The translations under genes were made by a program, and so were the position numbers. This document shows positions 1 to 11,602 of a DNA stretch of 64,000 bases, in pieces. The DNA is taken from contig NC_073744.1 of NCBI RefSeq assembly GCF_029784135.1, forward strand, positions 66,848,593 through 66,912,592, read 5' to 3'. Position 1 is the stretch's first letter; every line of letters begins with the position of its first letter. The notes below the pieces were generated by a model. It was not told the origin of the DNA and made no database searches. It saw only the letters and a list, made by a program, of their open reading frames with translations. The DNA is from Toxorhynchites rutilus septentrionalis. Taxonomy: Eukaryota > Arthropoda > Insecta > Diptera > Culicidae.

Positions 1-868
1 TCATTAATTGCTTGACAGTGCTGCTGCTGCTGCGAATCAACAGCCTTGAATCATTTTTGTTGTATGCTTAATAAACGTAAGATTTAAGGATTTGTTCCAT
101 TAAATTATCTTTCATCGCCATCCGAAATTAGTCCTTTTTTTTTTGAATGCATACGTTAACACTAAAATTGAAGAAAAATGAATTGGAATTTTCGAGCATT
201 CCATTCGGTAATTTGAAGAAAATTGTAGTATTTGAATCGGGCTAGCCAGCGTAAATACTCTGATTGAGCGAGTGATTTTCAGGCGTAAGCAAAATCTAAA
301 CCACCGAAAAATCACAATCGAGTGCCGATACTTCGAAAGAATTAGCACAGATCAGTTTAGACTCGCTAAACTATGATTTATGTTCACATAACATATATAC
401 ATAACGTTTTGTTTTTTGTGTCCCGCGTTAGACCTCTGACCATCTGGTCACTTTAAACTCTAGGGTATGAAGAATATCTGGAGATGCATTAAAGGATATA
501 TACAAAAGACAGCTAAGCATGGATGTGATAACATAATGGTATTGCGACTGGAGTTTGAAGGTTGACACGTATAACAGGAATGACAACAATAATCAGAAAC
601 GCACTGCGGAGAACACCACTGCGTGTTTCAAATCAAACCGAATTCATCTACTCTGGAATGGCCTACACGGTCCCTAGACTTGAGGATTTGCGGGGTTTTT
701 TGGATGAAACAGTGCACAAAACAGTAGTTACCAACGAAAATTCCTATTTTGAAGCTCCTCAAACACAATGGGAACAAATTGACCAGAAAGATCTACACAA
801 CGTTGTGTATAATGTGTTTTGTTTACACTCTGTGAGTTAATTTCATCGGGTGCCGAAAATTTTCGAAA
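1..868. other. 5' flank, no recognised gene
   Basis: AT-rich sequence. The only open frame of note is 562-840 (+), 92 codons, whose translation includes the motif YTVPRLEDLRGFLDE. I do not recognise it; its context beside a Tc1-like remnant suggests transposon-derived or chance coding. A short CTG run lies at 21-33. Confidence 0.3.
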
Positions 869-2260
869 TGGCGACAAAGGGACTGTGCGTGTTCGAAAAA
901 GTTTTGCACGAGCAAGGTAAATGATTTTGGTTTGTCCAGTCGAAAATATAATCATGGTTTGTCCACTTTTTTGAATGCTCTAATTCAGCACACCTTTGTC
1001 AAATCAGGCATTCGAATGTTTCAAAACATATAAATAAAATGGTCTTTTTCATGATTTACAGTAGTTTTATAGTATTTTTCTATAGAATCATGTTTTAAAG
1101 GATTATAAAATACACCATCTATTGGTGTCAATGCGCCCCTCATTCGAGCTAACTTTTATTCGATCACCAGACCTTGCTTGCCTAAACACCATGCTTGCAC
1201 ACCATTTGTATCAGAAATACATAGCTAAACCATGTAATTAACGCATTTCAATGACCTCAATTATGATCATGAGTTGTCAGATTCACTAATGTTGTTTTGT
1301 CCACATGATTTCTATGGCAACCGCTTGGCGCGCTGCAGTTTGTTTATGGTGTCCTTCGTGCATAGCACAAATAAAGTTTCTCTTTGTTGAGTGGTTTGAG
1401 GTGAACACTTTTAAAATGCCCAAGAAAATGCAATATTCTGAAGAAAGCCTAAATTATCAATATGATGACAGTAAACTCAAGCAATGATAAATGCAACATC
1501 TACTTGAGAATTCGAATGTTTTCATTCAAAAATGGTGATTTCTAAAGCCGGACAAACCATGATCATAGGTGGTCAAACCATGATCATATTTCCTCTTTGA
1601 GGAAAATCGTTCAAAAACATAAAAATTTGAATAATTTCAACGCCTCATGGTAGTACTAGCAACTAGAGACTTTTCAACAAACCCAAACTCGTATCGATTA
1701 TATGTTTTTTTCATGAAGAAAAATCGATTTGCAATTACTAGTTGCGTAAAAACACCCCAAATCGGACAAACCAAAATCATTTACCCTACTTCGAAAATAG
1801 GGATCTATCGCATCGTGCTATCGGAAAAAAATGGGAATCGCGAATTCCACGGTGTCTGGTATCATAAAATGGTTCAAAGAACCGCACAAACACTTCAGAA
1901 CTGCGCACAATAGAAATACTGGATCATTATGAAGGTGCACCTTCTAAAACGACCTAAAGTGGTGTAGAAGAAACGTAGACAGCAATATGCTGTCGATTCT
2001 GAGGTCCTGCAGAACCTTATGGCTGGGGTTAAGGCCAAGGCATTTGGATATAAAGGCGAAATGAATTAAATTAATGATGCCGAAACTAGCTTTAATTTTG
2101 GAGAAAGATGGATTAAAACTCTGATTTTGAGAAAGAAATAGACTCAAAGAGTTATATTCACCCCATATAAAGAACTAGTATACGTTGGAAGAAAATTTGT
2201 ATTACATCAAAAAAAGCAGATCGTTTGTATGATTTATTTGGTCAGTACTGTATCTTACAT
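869..2260 (+). pseudogene. Tc1-like transposase remnant (interrupted)
   Basis: An ATG at 869 opens a short frame beginning MATKGLC. It is cut at about 914 by a separate inverted-repeat element and resumes at about 1787. There, frames at 1795-1900 give RDLSHRAIG and, after a one-base frame change, a helix-turn-helix-like stretch NSTVSGIIKWFKE. That is the pattern of the N-terminal DNA-binding domain of Tc1/ITm-type transposases. Downstream to about 2260 only frame-broken fragments remain and no DDE/D catalytic core could be recognised. It is a dead, strongly decayed copy. A pogo-type origin is possible but less likely. Confidence 0.45.
915..1785 (+). mobile_element. 871 bp inverted-repeat element with psq-like start
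   Basis: The ends are near-perfect inverted repeats of about 22 bp, GGTAAATGATTTTGGTTTGT at 915 and its complement ending at 1785. Subterminal copies of the motif GGACAAACCATGATCAT occur in either orientation at about 946-962, 1551 and 1570. Inside, near 1416, a short frame starts MPKKMQYSEESLNY, which resembles the N-terminus of pogo/psq-type helix-turn-helix proteins. It looks like a non-autonomous derivative of a pogo-like transposon. A second, left-truncated copy lies at about 29876-30668. It interrupts the Tc1-like frame described above. Confidence 0.55.
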
Positions 2261-2300
2261 CCTTTGCGTGTATTAAAGGGGGACCCCTGTCTGGAAGGTC

Positions 2301-3968
2301 GAAAAGAAGAAGAATAAAGGGGAACACTTGCCTAGATTATAAACAGTGGATCTCGTTGAGGCAAACTTTTATTCGGCATCGGACTGTTGAGCAATCTCGA
2401 TCACTTTGCTTTCGCTGCGCTTCGATTTATGGTTGGACCCCACCAGTGGTAATCCAACTTGGATATCGTCGTGTGGTGTTTTCAGTTCATTTTTCGCGTT
2501 ATTCTTATCGTGTGTTTTTCTTTCCGCGTCATAAATTAGACGCTTCGCGTAATGTGTGATGAGCAAGAAGAAGAGGAAGGCAGGCTCGAGCCCTGCAAAA
2601 AACGAACGCATTGCCAGGAGCAATAAAATTTCGAAGCAAGCATCATTTAATGATGCACGCGATGTTGGTGCAGTGAAAAGCGCTTGCACTGAACCGAACC
2701 TTCGCGAGTGTGACACCGCATCGAACAGCAGCGAAGTAGGCGACTTCGGCGTGTCGGTAGAAAAAGTAAAAGCCGTTATCCTGGCAGCAACCAAAATCAA
2801 GCTCCCCCCGCTGGTGGTGAAGGCTTTCGCTCTTGACAAACTCATCAGCGAATTCGCATCGATGGGTGTTACAGAAGAGTACAAACTGTGTGGCATAATT
2901 CAGTCTTTTTTCCAAGCAGGGCTTCGTTGGTGCTATTGACATTGCATCAATGCATAAAACTGACGTTATGGCGAAGCAGGTGTTAAGGTTGTGTGCCAAA
3001 AAATTATTTGGGGAATACCCGGTATCTTCAATGTCGTACTGGAATGTTATAAGTTATTCGGGTTCGCGTGCCAGTCGCAAAACTGCCTTCAACTAGGGTT
3101 GCATTTGCATTAATCTTGATCATGATGAAGCAATGCTACTGTTTTCGAGGTTGTTGATATTAACAAAAAGAGTTTATTTTGCTTGTTTAGTCACCAAGAA
3201 GAAAGTAAATGTCGTTCTGGAATTTTGTATGTGATTAGGTTTCGCTTGCCAGTAGCAAAACTTCCTCCACTAAGGGTGACAGCTGTGCTTATCTCGAGCA
3301 TGAGAAAGTAATGCAACTTTTTTTCGAGGCCAGTAATATTAACAGAAGCGTTTCTTTTGAGAATAGAGCAAAATGATGAGACGTGTTTATATTCCTAGTA
3401 GTTTCAAGCCATCAATGTATGGCTTTGTATGCATTCTATGGCGAACGCTTGTTTGGCGCTTGGTTTACGTTATACGAACGATGCCTAGAGGTGCGATTCC
3501 ACTGAGGCAATACTAAATAACATGTAGCATGATATTTGATACTTGCAAGTGTTGTCATTGTTGTTCTTTCCATGCGGTGCCAAAAATATATTGATGTAGT
3601 TATGAGATGTGGAATAATGGTGCTGGTGCAACATGTATATAATCGACTGTAGCCGAGTCTATGTCAATTGCGAAAAAAGCTACAGGAATAGCGTTCAAGG
3701 TAAATTTTCAGTGCATTGACATGAAATAAATTGCGACATAAGATCAGCTAGTGTATTGGAAAGGATGAATCATCAATCAATTATCGTCAACTGGTTGTAC
3801 AACGAAAAAACCATTTCAGAGATTATTCAACTATGTAGTTGTTTCTAAAATTTCACAGCATTATAGAATAATATCCGAAGGTATAAACGAGCGACTAATA
3901 TAAAATAACAGCGTAGTTCTACGTCAACAATGTGGTCGTATCTTGGACACAACCTCCTATAATTTTTT
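2301..3968 (+). repeat. ~1.67 kb repeat, copy 1 of an inverted pair
   Basis: This block is repeated in reverse complement at about 37420-39092, with homology ending abruptly at both sides. It contains a 127-codon open frame (2556-2939), an internal ~150 bp duplication (3031-3182 and 3209-3360), and a near-palindromic GACGTAG-type motif close to its right end (3911-3927). No terminal inverted repeats or reverse transcriptase were recognised, so its class is unknown. A non-autonomous retroelement or a fragment carrying a gag-like frame is possible. Confidence 0.6.
2556..2939 (+). CDS. Hypothetical 127-aa basic protein in repeat
   Basis: The frame opens MSKKKRKAGSSPAKNE, a lysine-rich nuclear-localisation-like start, then runs through a low-complexity Ser/Asn/Glu region to an amphipathic C-terminal half with VEKVKAVILAATKIKLPP. 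It resembles the N-terminal part of a retroelement gag-like or nucleic-acid-binding protein, but I cannot assign a family. The homologous frame in the inverted copy (minus strand, about 38500-38930) shares the start but appears frame-broken, so the protein is probably not functional in both copies. No upstream promoter was identified. Confidence 0.3.
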   Translation: MMSKKKRKAGSSPAKNERIARSNKISKQASFNDARDVGAVKSACTEPNLRECDTASNSSEVGDFGVSVEKVKAVILAATKIKLPPLVVKAFALDKLISEFASMGVTEEYKLCGIIQSFFQAGLRWCY

Positions 3969-4399
3969 GATATTTCGTTTTTCCGATTTTTATGAGCTTC
4001 TAAACAGCTATTTTTCATAAAAAATAACTCATTTTTACCAAAAATGGGCGCCATTTTGACAATTTTTCGAATTTTCAAAAAACCCCTATGTAACGCATTA
4101 GGTATTGTCGCCAGTCACCTTGGACTGACAATATAAAATATGATAATGAAGGTAATTAATATAAGCATATAAGCTTATAAGCATTCCCTTTCGAACAAAA
4201 ATACCTTCCAATACGATATGAAACAATGGACCTAATACGTTCAAAAAATTCCGTAAAGTCGCTATAAAACCGTGGCACTCAACGTGTTAAATATCTCATT
4301 GCTCGTCGTGAATCTCTACTGCGTTATTCTGATGGTCGGCGAAAATCGGGAGTTGTTATAGCTGCGCCGACATTGTCTTCAACAATTCTCAAAGGAAAT

Positions 4400-4865
4400 G
4401 TGCAATTGATAATGTCTGGACAGGGGTTTCAACTTTCACTTCATCCATCTCGACCTCATCCCCACGGAAGCATGTAGAAGGAAGGAGTCGAAACCTTCAA
4501 CCACCATTTCCGTCGAATACTGAGAGGTCATTCATTCACACTGTGGGCCAATAACAACTACGTTTTCTAAGATCGAGAGCGTTCTAATGTTTCGTATGCA
4601 GTCACCGATTTCCAGCCATTCGCGAGATCTGAGCAGCCTCACTAGGGGGAAACCCCGTGTACTCGATCCTTAGCCCGATTTCACCGAGCTGGTCTCGTAA
4701 CTACATTAACTGCGTCCGAGACGAAGTCAAGTTGGCATCGCTACTTCTATTGAAGCAGGAGAATATTCCGCCATTGGAGTTAATCTTGGGTCGTCTAGCA
4801 GCTGTCGCACCAGAAGATGATAGACATTTACGAATGATTTGGCTCCGTATCGCCTAAGATATCTA
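4400..4865 (+). pseudogene. BEL/Pao integrase C-terminal remnant
   Basis: Frame-broken coding traces read SKIESVL, then ISSHSRDLSSLT, and finally LLLKQENIPPLELILGRL ending at a stop at 4855-4857. The last segment matches the domain after the integrase core in BEL/Pao polyproteins, where a 'xLLKxENxPPxxWxLGRI' motif is typical; the conserved Trp is replaced by Leu here. At least two frame changes separate the pieces, so it is a pseudogene. The rest of the element, including LTRs, was not recognised. Confidence 0.6.
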
Positions 4866-5512
4866 CAAACGAGCAGTCATCGTGGTCTACTTGCTCTCGA
4901 TTTTTGAAACAGATGTAACCGAAGGAGACGATTCCAGACCAACGATGCTTTTGTTTTACCAAAGGATTATCATCGAGAAAATTAATGAAAGGTAGCAACC
5001 GTTTTTGAACACATTCCATTCCTTAATGTTCTTGTTGTTTGTATATTAATGTTCCGAATAGCCCCAGTTCACGGTACCAGCTTACTCGTTTATCTGCAAG
5101 ATGCGAACGCAATCATTTTCCATCGCGTCTTTAGTATTAGCCTGCGAAGCTACTGCTCACTGAAATGCATATCCAGTGTACCCATACCAACCCATATATT
5201 GCGCAATCAGCTCCACTAATCGTGATGCGCGTTAGTTAATTGTTGCCTGCGGGGGAAGCATACGAGATGCATTGATTAACTGGCGCCCGGCCCAGAGGAA
5301 AGGAGTCTTGCACCGATGGGAAAGCGATTTTTCCTCGATGGTTTTATCGATCGTTACAGCTTTTCAATTTAGTCCGACCACGGTTTCAAACCGGATCAGA
5401 TCGCAGTCCGCACGCGTTACGCAGCTTTTTCCGAGTGGTGTGTCCTTCATAGTGAAGCGAAGTCCTTCGCTGAAGTATTTGACAGTTATAAAACTTGTAA
5501 AATCTAGCGAGA
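4866..5512. other. Upstream flank of the two-exon host gene
   Basis: No gene recognised. The sequence between about 5270 and 5512 is relatively GC-rich and non-repetitive, so it may hold the promoter and 5' UTR of the following gene. A TATAAAA at 5487-5493 is only 20 bases before the ATG and is probably too close to be the core promoter. Confidence 0.3.
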
Positions 5513-5804
5513 ATGAAAAGTGTCATGAACCGTGTGGCCCATTCTGCACTTGTGCTTGTGTCAGTTTTCAGTGTAACCAGCAGCGGCTGGGTGTCTCATT
5601 TGGACGTTTTGAAAAAACTGTCCGAGGCGAAGGGTAACGAGGATTTGCGGTCAAATCTCCGCTCGATACGGAAGCTAGCGATCCAACATGGGCTGATCAA
5701 GTCCAATAATGACAGTTATCAATCCGAGTGGTCCCCAATCAATCAACGACCGGCAGAGTTTCGACTGGATATAACCCCGTTGGATGTGCCGGTGATAATA
5801 GAAG
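5513..5804 (+). CDS. Osiris-like (DUF1676-like) protein, exon 1
   Basis: The ATG at 5513 starts a signal peptide (MKSVMNRVAHSALVLVSVFS), giving secretory or membrane routing. The exon continues with a charged helical segment (LRSNLRSIRKLAIQ) and ends at GAAG|GTTTGT, a good donor in phase 1. The phase matches the acceptor at 17857/17858, and joining gives a 402-aa protein with the junction Gly restored. Osiris-family proteins are insect proteins with a signal peptide, a two-Cys region and a DUF1676 core; no cysteine is present in this exon, so it would be an atypical member. What is seen is the signal peptide and splice phase; the family name is inferred. Confidence 0.7.
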
Positions 5805-7139
5805 GTTTGTGAATGTTGCTCGATAAACTTACGCTAACTGTGGTTGTGCCCGGGGGGAAAAATCGTCCAACATTATTTAGATGGCATTAAATCAAGACAC
5901 TCACTGGTTGTACAAAACATGCCGAAACCCAGTGAATCGTATCAACAATGTTGATGCGTTGTTCTACGTTTCACATCAGTGATCAATCCGCGCCAACATG
6001 ATCAGTCGAGAGTTTCTGTAAGCCCGTTGGCTTGTTTTACAATTGCGTTGCATACCGCCAAGAGATAAAAAAATACGCTCCACAGCAAAGATGTTTTCAC
6101 GCTTCAAGCGCCTAACAACGTTCATGTGTATGTATTTAATAAGGTGAGAAGCAGGACCCAATTTCCGTGATTGGAACTAAGAAACATAAAATTAGAAATT
6201 GTGGCTGAAATTCGCTACTCTCTAAACAGCACACAATTAAATGCATGTCGAAATCTTCATGTGATATGCGGTAAACGGTGAACGGAGTATCTCAGTGGTT
6301 TCCAATTGTAATTGTTGTAATTGTGGAACGTGCGTGGATTCAGATTGAATAGAATAATTGATGTTATGATTAACGATACACAAGTTATCTTGCAACAATG
6401 CTTACAAACTCAACTTCTTAAACGTAAGCCTACGTTTTAACCTGATACTCTCACCTAGTGTGTTACCGATAGGACCAGAAACAAAATTGTTGAATTGAGT
6501 CTTCTTTGTTCCATTGCACAGTCGAATCCTTGATAGTATTTGATCAATGAATTTCTTACCATCAACATGTTACATTACAACATGGTCGTTCACAGCAAGT
6601 TCTACTATTTGTTTGTTGTGTCATCAATCACATGTAGACCACATCAATATTAACCCTTTGCGGTCGTATTAAATTAGGGTATGGGTGTAGTACTGGTCGG
6701 AATTATTTTTCCTTGCAAAAGCAATAATGCATGCAAGATTATGAAAACAAACATTTTTTTTGTGAACTATATATTTGTTTTAACTTAACAATCTGTTTTG
6801 ATGTGATGTTTTTATATAAAAATTATATTTTATAATTGGTCCTCGTGTGAATCTTTCGAACAGTCTCCAAGAGTAAATCATATGAAGTATGATAAATACA
6901 TAATTTTATTTTGTTATCCGTTTGAATATGAGACACTTTTGCCATTGACGCAATAAATGTGTAAATTATGCCAGCAATATGTATCCGAAAAGATGATAAT
7001 TTTTCAGTTTTTACAAACAGAGATTTTTTACATCAGATTATTCAGATGACATATGACACCTATGCAAACAATTATTCTGCTCTTTAAAAACAACTACTTT
7101 TACATAATTTAAAGCAGTAGTTACTCAAATAACGATTTC

Positions 7140-7563
7140 TGCGTAATACAACTTATCCTAAGAGGTTTTACGGGGCACGAAACGTTTCTAATGTGAATCG
7201 ACACTTCTCCTCCCTCTCTAAGGGGGTGCTCCCATACAAATGAAACCCAAATTTCTGTATAACTCGAAAACTCATCAAGCAAATGGTGCCGAATTTGGTT
7301 TGTGAAGGTTCTAGGGGGCACGAAACATTTATATGGTAAATAGACACTCCTCCCCTCTCTCTGATGGTGAGGGGGGTTTTGGTAGAAGTACTAGGAATTT
7401 TGTAGTAAAAGGTAAATTCAACGGGGTCGATTAGAAGATCAATCAATGAACAGTTCTGCAATTGGACCCATGAACTTGCGCTTAGTAAGAAAACGTGAAT
7501 GTTTGAAGGTTTTGATAACAAAAAACAAATTTTGAGCGGGACGAAGTTTGCCGGGTCATCTAG
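7140..7563 (+). mobile_element. Helitron-like 3' terminal region
   Basis: The right end reads GCGGGACGAAGTTTGCCGGG followed by TCATCTAG|T. A CTAG end before a T fits a Helitron 3' terminus, and a second copy with the same end is at 41100-41267. Upstream are degenerate units carrying CATACAAATGAAACCCAAAT and AACTCGAAAACTCATCAAGC, related to units at 35880-36024, 37083-37420 and 40680-40740. The left boundary is unclear and no Rep/helicase frame is present, so this is non-autonomous. Confidence 0.5.
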
Positions 7564-8192
7564 TGTATACATTAAAATGTAACGAATAGAACATTAATAG
7601 CATATCAAAGAAAAACATAAAAAAAGTTGTTGTTCGAAACAAATCATTTTTCTCGAAAATATATGCTTTTAAAATTCTGGAAGAAATAGATATAAATAGC
7701 CCTTAAAATTTCCATAAATCAGACTATGGGCACACTGACATGGAAAAAGCCTTTTTTTCTTTGAAAAAATACTAGTAATGTTTAATTCGTAACATTTTTA
7801 TGTATAAATTATCGCAATTTACATGCTCTGCTAACTTTTCTCTATTTAGAAACATATCAAGAACATGTCAAACGTGAGAATTTACCCACAAAAATGTTAC
7901 GAGCAAAACCTTTTTTTTCAGGAGTCTTCATACAAAAATGACTTATATTCCAAAAACTATAACAGATAGAAAGTTGACGTCTTCGACAAAAGTTCATATT
8001 TTAATAAGATCTAAAACATTGTCGAATACACTATATCGCCATCTTGACTTTAAACACAATTAGGATTAGTTGTATTTATTTCAAAGGGAAAAAAATTTGT
8101 TGTTCGAAAAACTTTTTCCCCTGTAAATGTGCCCATCTTCCGATAACTGAATGACTTGTTGGAAATTGTAAGGGCTATTCATATATATATAA

Positions 8193-8362
8193 GTTATGCT
8201 GAGTCTGCGTTCATCCCGGTGGCTTGGTACTTATGCAAGGTGATACCTTGTTTTCCTTTCTGGCGAATTCTCGCGCGCATCATCGTTAATCTGGCGCGCC
8301 AGGCTCGGTTGCATGTTGTTACTATGGGCTCAACTGAATGTGTGGGAGGGACTTTTCATAAC
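8193..8362 (-). repeat. 3' LTR, internally deleted
   Basis: The block from about 8199 to 8356 is nearly identical to 16734-16889. It is bounded by GTTATG on the left and CATAAC on the right, a 6 bp terminal inverted repeat as expected for an LTR. Compared with the other LTR, about 118-120 bp are missing just inside the left edge. A polypurine tract (minus-strand AGGGGGGAGAC, 8363-8374) abuts the right edge. Confidence 0.75.
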
Positions 8363-8378
8363 GTCTCCCCCCTAAGAG

Positions 8379-10018
8379 TCAAGCGTCCTCGGTTGATTTT
8401 CTGGATCCCTTGGTAAGGACAAATCTGGGTGCCGGAAGGAAGGATTTCGTTAGGCAGGTTGGCTCGTCCTTCAGGATATCGGTTACTGTTCCTTTCTGAT
8501 TGTTTTCCTGGGAGCTGATGTCGAACTTCTTGTTGGTAATCTGTGAGGTGACGATGTCCTCTTTTTTATCCTGTTTGGGTTGACTTCTAGTTTGGGATTT
8601 GTATCTGCGAATGCATAAGATGATTACTATTGACAGGATGGTAGAGGTTATCGCTAGTTCTCCGAGCGTTTGAGAACTGATCATGTGAAGCTTAAGTCTC
8701 TGAATTTCCTCCAAATTTTCGATATTCATCTGGTGTATTTCTTCGATGTCTGGTTTTTGCTTAATGGTTTCTATCTCTTTTCCAAATATGGGTGTGAGAT
8801 ATTCAGATTTATTTATAGTTTTAGAGTTGCTTCTGAAGGTTACATTCTGCACTGTAACTGTGCAGTTACCTGTTTCAATAATAGTTGGAGCGGAAATGAT
8901 TTGTGATTCTCCACATGAGTCTAAAATGTAGACTGCTTTATTTGTGTCGATGAGAATTGTTCCGACACTGATTTCCTTGATTATTGGACGTTCTGGTTGT
9001 TTATGCATCGGACACTTAGCTTTTTGATTTGTCAGGATATTGGAGATGCAACCGTCGTTCACTGGCAAGTTATTGTCGCAAATGAAACACCTCTCACTCT
9101 GCTCGTATAATGACTGCTGATACTTGGCCACATAGCGGATGCTCGTGTCGATTCTGGTTCCATTCACGTTGACAGGTTCTAACTGCATCAATGAGTACTC
9201 GTTCGGTTCAATGATGGGGAGTTTGACTATAATTATTATGTGATTATTTTGTAGCGATACAACTGATCTTACGAATTTATAAATTTCATCTTCAAATTTA
9301 ATGACAATATGTTGGCTTTCTAAAAATTTCAAAATATAATCTTTTTCAGCCATACTGAGAATGTTTTTGTTCAAGCTATTAGATTTTTAAAAGGCAATCT
9401 GTTCTTCGAGGTCTTCTAAGGTTTTTATCAGGATATCAGTACTCAAAATAAGATTTATGAGTTCCAAGTCTTTTCTAATTATCGTGTCTTGAGATTGTAC
9501 ATGTCCCTTAATTGATCTTATGGTTTTTGAGACTTTATTAATAGTAGTTTGAAGTACATTGTTGATTTTTACTTGTTTTATTTGATTATCTATGATTTTG
9601 TTGCTATTAGTTTCAAGCATCTCTAAATTTTGATTGATTAAGTCGAGGTCTTCCTGGTCGGGGTTGCCTGCTATAAATTTTATCACGTTTCCTAAAGCAT
9701 TAATAAGTCCTCTTTTTGCACGTTTTGGGTAAAATCATGTCAATTTTTCATAAGCCTTTTTAATTTTAAACTGGATTGTTTGTTGTAAGTGATCCGTTAC
9801 ATTAAGGTTATTTGCTAATTTTTCGATATAGTTTATATTTTGTCCTATTTCATCTAGGTTAATTTTATGTATTATACGGTCGTATCCTAATTTTATCTTA
9901 ACCGAGTCTAATTTTAAGGTCAAAAGTCCGTTATTTGTCGATACGTCGTGGTAAAATGTCGCTGAAGTCAGTGGAATGATCCTGAAACAGACCGAAAAGA
10001 AAAAGAAAAAAAAATCAT
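8379..10018 (-). pseudogene. Errantivirus env-like gene, broken
   Basis: The frame runs from the region after integrase to a stop at 8379-8381. A hydrophobic leader-like start (ATG at 10018, overlapping the integrase stop) is in a different frame from the rest; a splice acceptor-like TTTCAG lies between them. The body carries a basic cleavage-type site RAKR (9711-9722) followed by a hydrophobic Gly/Ala-rich segment as in env fusion proteins, a coiled-coil-like Asn/Ile-rich region, Cys pairs, and a C-terminal transmembrane stretch (near 8620-8680). In-frame stops TGA at 9735-9737 and TAA at 9387-9389 break it. The family is the baculovirus F-like env found in insect errantiviruses. It is not functional as read. 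Confidence 0.8.
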
Positions 10019-11602
10019 TTTTTGATCCTATTTTTATGTATTTTTACTCCGTAAGTATCTTTAAATGTCAATTCGTTATCGTCCACGACTTTTGAAACCT
10101 TGAATGGGTCTTTGTCCTTTGTTATTCTCTGATTAACTTTTACGTATACATTTTCTCCTGGTTCTAAAGTTTTTGGCAAGGTTTTTACCTTGTTTTCATT
10201 TTCTATCTGCTTTCTGCGTTTTTCCATTAGGACCTTAATGACAGACTGAATTTTACTGTAATTTTGAAAAATTTCTTCCGCGCTTGTTTCATTGTGGTGG
10301 TTAAAGACTACTTGCTTTGGCTTAAAGCCGGTCGCTGAGTGAATTGTGTTATTATAAATATCCACAAGAATGTTAATTTTGTCGAAGAATTCCATGTCTT
10401 TGTATTTCGAATTTAAAGTTCTATATAGTTCAATGAGTGTAGAGTGGAATCGTTCCACTATTCCGTTTGAGTTACTTGAACTCGCAAAATGAATTTCAAT
10501 ATCCAAATCTTGCATGAATCCAATGAAGGCAAGCGATGTCAAGCTTGGTTCTTGATCGCAAGTTATCGATTTTGGTTTGCCGAAAATTCTGATGTGCTCT
10601 GTGATTGCCCTTTTAAAGTCTACGATAGTCCTCGTTTCAAGAGCGATCACGTTTGCAAATTTGGAAAAAGCGTCTACTATAGTTAGCATTTTTCTTCCAC
10701 TCATATGAATCCTTTCAAATGTATTTTCTGCGGGGTTAGTTTTTTGAATCAATTTCGGAGGTTTTCTGTCGTATTTACATTTTTTGCAAGTAGGACAGTT
10801 ATTTATATAAACTTTCAATGTTTTATCAATTTCGGGGAAGAAAAATTCTAACAGGATTTGAGCTTTATTCTATTTGATCTCTCTATGGGCATAGTCGTGA
10901 GTTTTGCGCACGATTTCGTCCTGTTCCTCTGGTAGCCTTATGTCCTGGAGTAATACCTGTGAAATAAGGAGCTTGAAGATTTTGTTATGAGAAAAATGTT
11001 TGCGATATGTTTCGTGAATTAATTGTGTTAGCATTAAAATGCAATATATGCAATTCATACCGTTTGGATTAAGTTTTTCTTTAAAAATAGTTACTATGTC
11101 TTGCTCTGTGTAGTTTGGTTTTGAGATTATAAATCTGTGGTATTTTGAGAAAATTTGTTCATGAGCTTCTATGTCTGTAGGAGAAATTTTAAATATGATC
11201 TGGTTTTTGAATGAATTTGTTGGTCTTTCTGTTGTCCAAATATAATGATCGTCGCTGGTGTCTGCTGAATGTACTGTCATGCCGTCGGTGTCGGGTTCGT
11301 CTTGATTTTCCTGTATGTCATTGGAGTTTATTTCTGCTGGTTTTATCCTAGACAGGGCGTCGGCTACGACGTTTTCTCTGCCAGGTTTATAAATTATTTC
11401 AAAGTCAAATTCAGTTAAAACTAGTTTCCATCTAATAATTTTTTGGTTTGCACTTGTCATCGAATATATTAATGGTTGATGATCTGTGACAAGCTTAAAT
11501 CTTCTTCCATACAAGTACGGTCTGAAGTGTTTAACAGCCCATATAATGGCTAATAATTCTTTTTCCGTTGTGCAATAATTTTCTTCCGATTTGTTTAAAG
11601 TT
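10015..11602 (-). pseudogene. gypsy pol 3' half: RNase H end and integrase
   Basis: The upstream part (11602-10870) holds the RNase H segment TEKELLAIIWAVKHFRPYLY and VTDHQPLIY, the linker, and the H-H half of the integrase zinc finger (THDYAHRE). An in-frame TAG at 10870-10872 interrupts it. The downstream part (10869-10015) supplies the C-C half (CPTCKKC) and the integrase core with D (IVDAFSKF), D (TCDQEPS) and E (NGIVERFHST), the expected D,D-35-E spacing. The C-terminal part is basic and ends RIKK. Apart from the stop codon the catalytic residues look intact. Confidence 0.85.

Noticed and set aside
5487..5493. TATA box for the Osiris-like gene
   Set aside because: Only 20 bases before the ATG, leaving no room for a start site and leader; the real promoter is probably further upstream.
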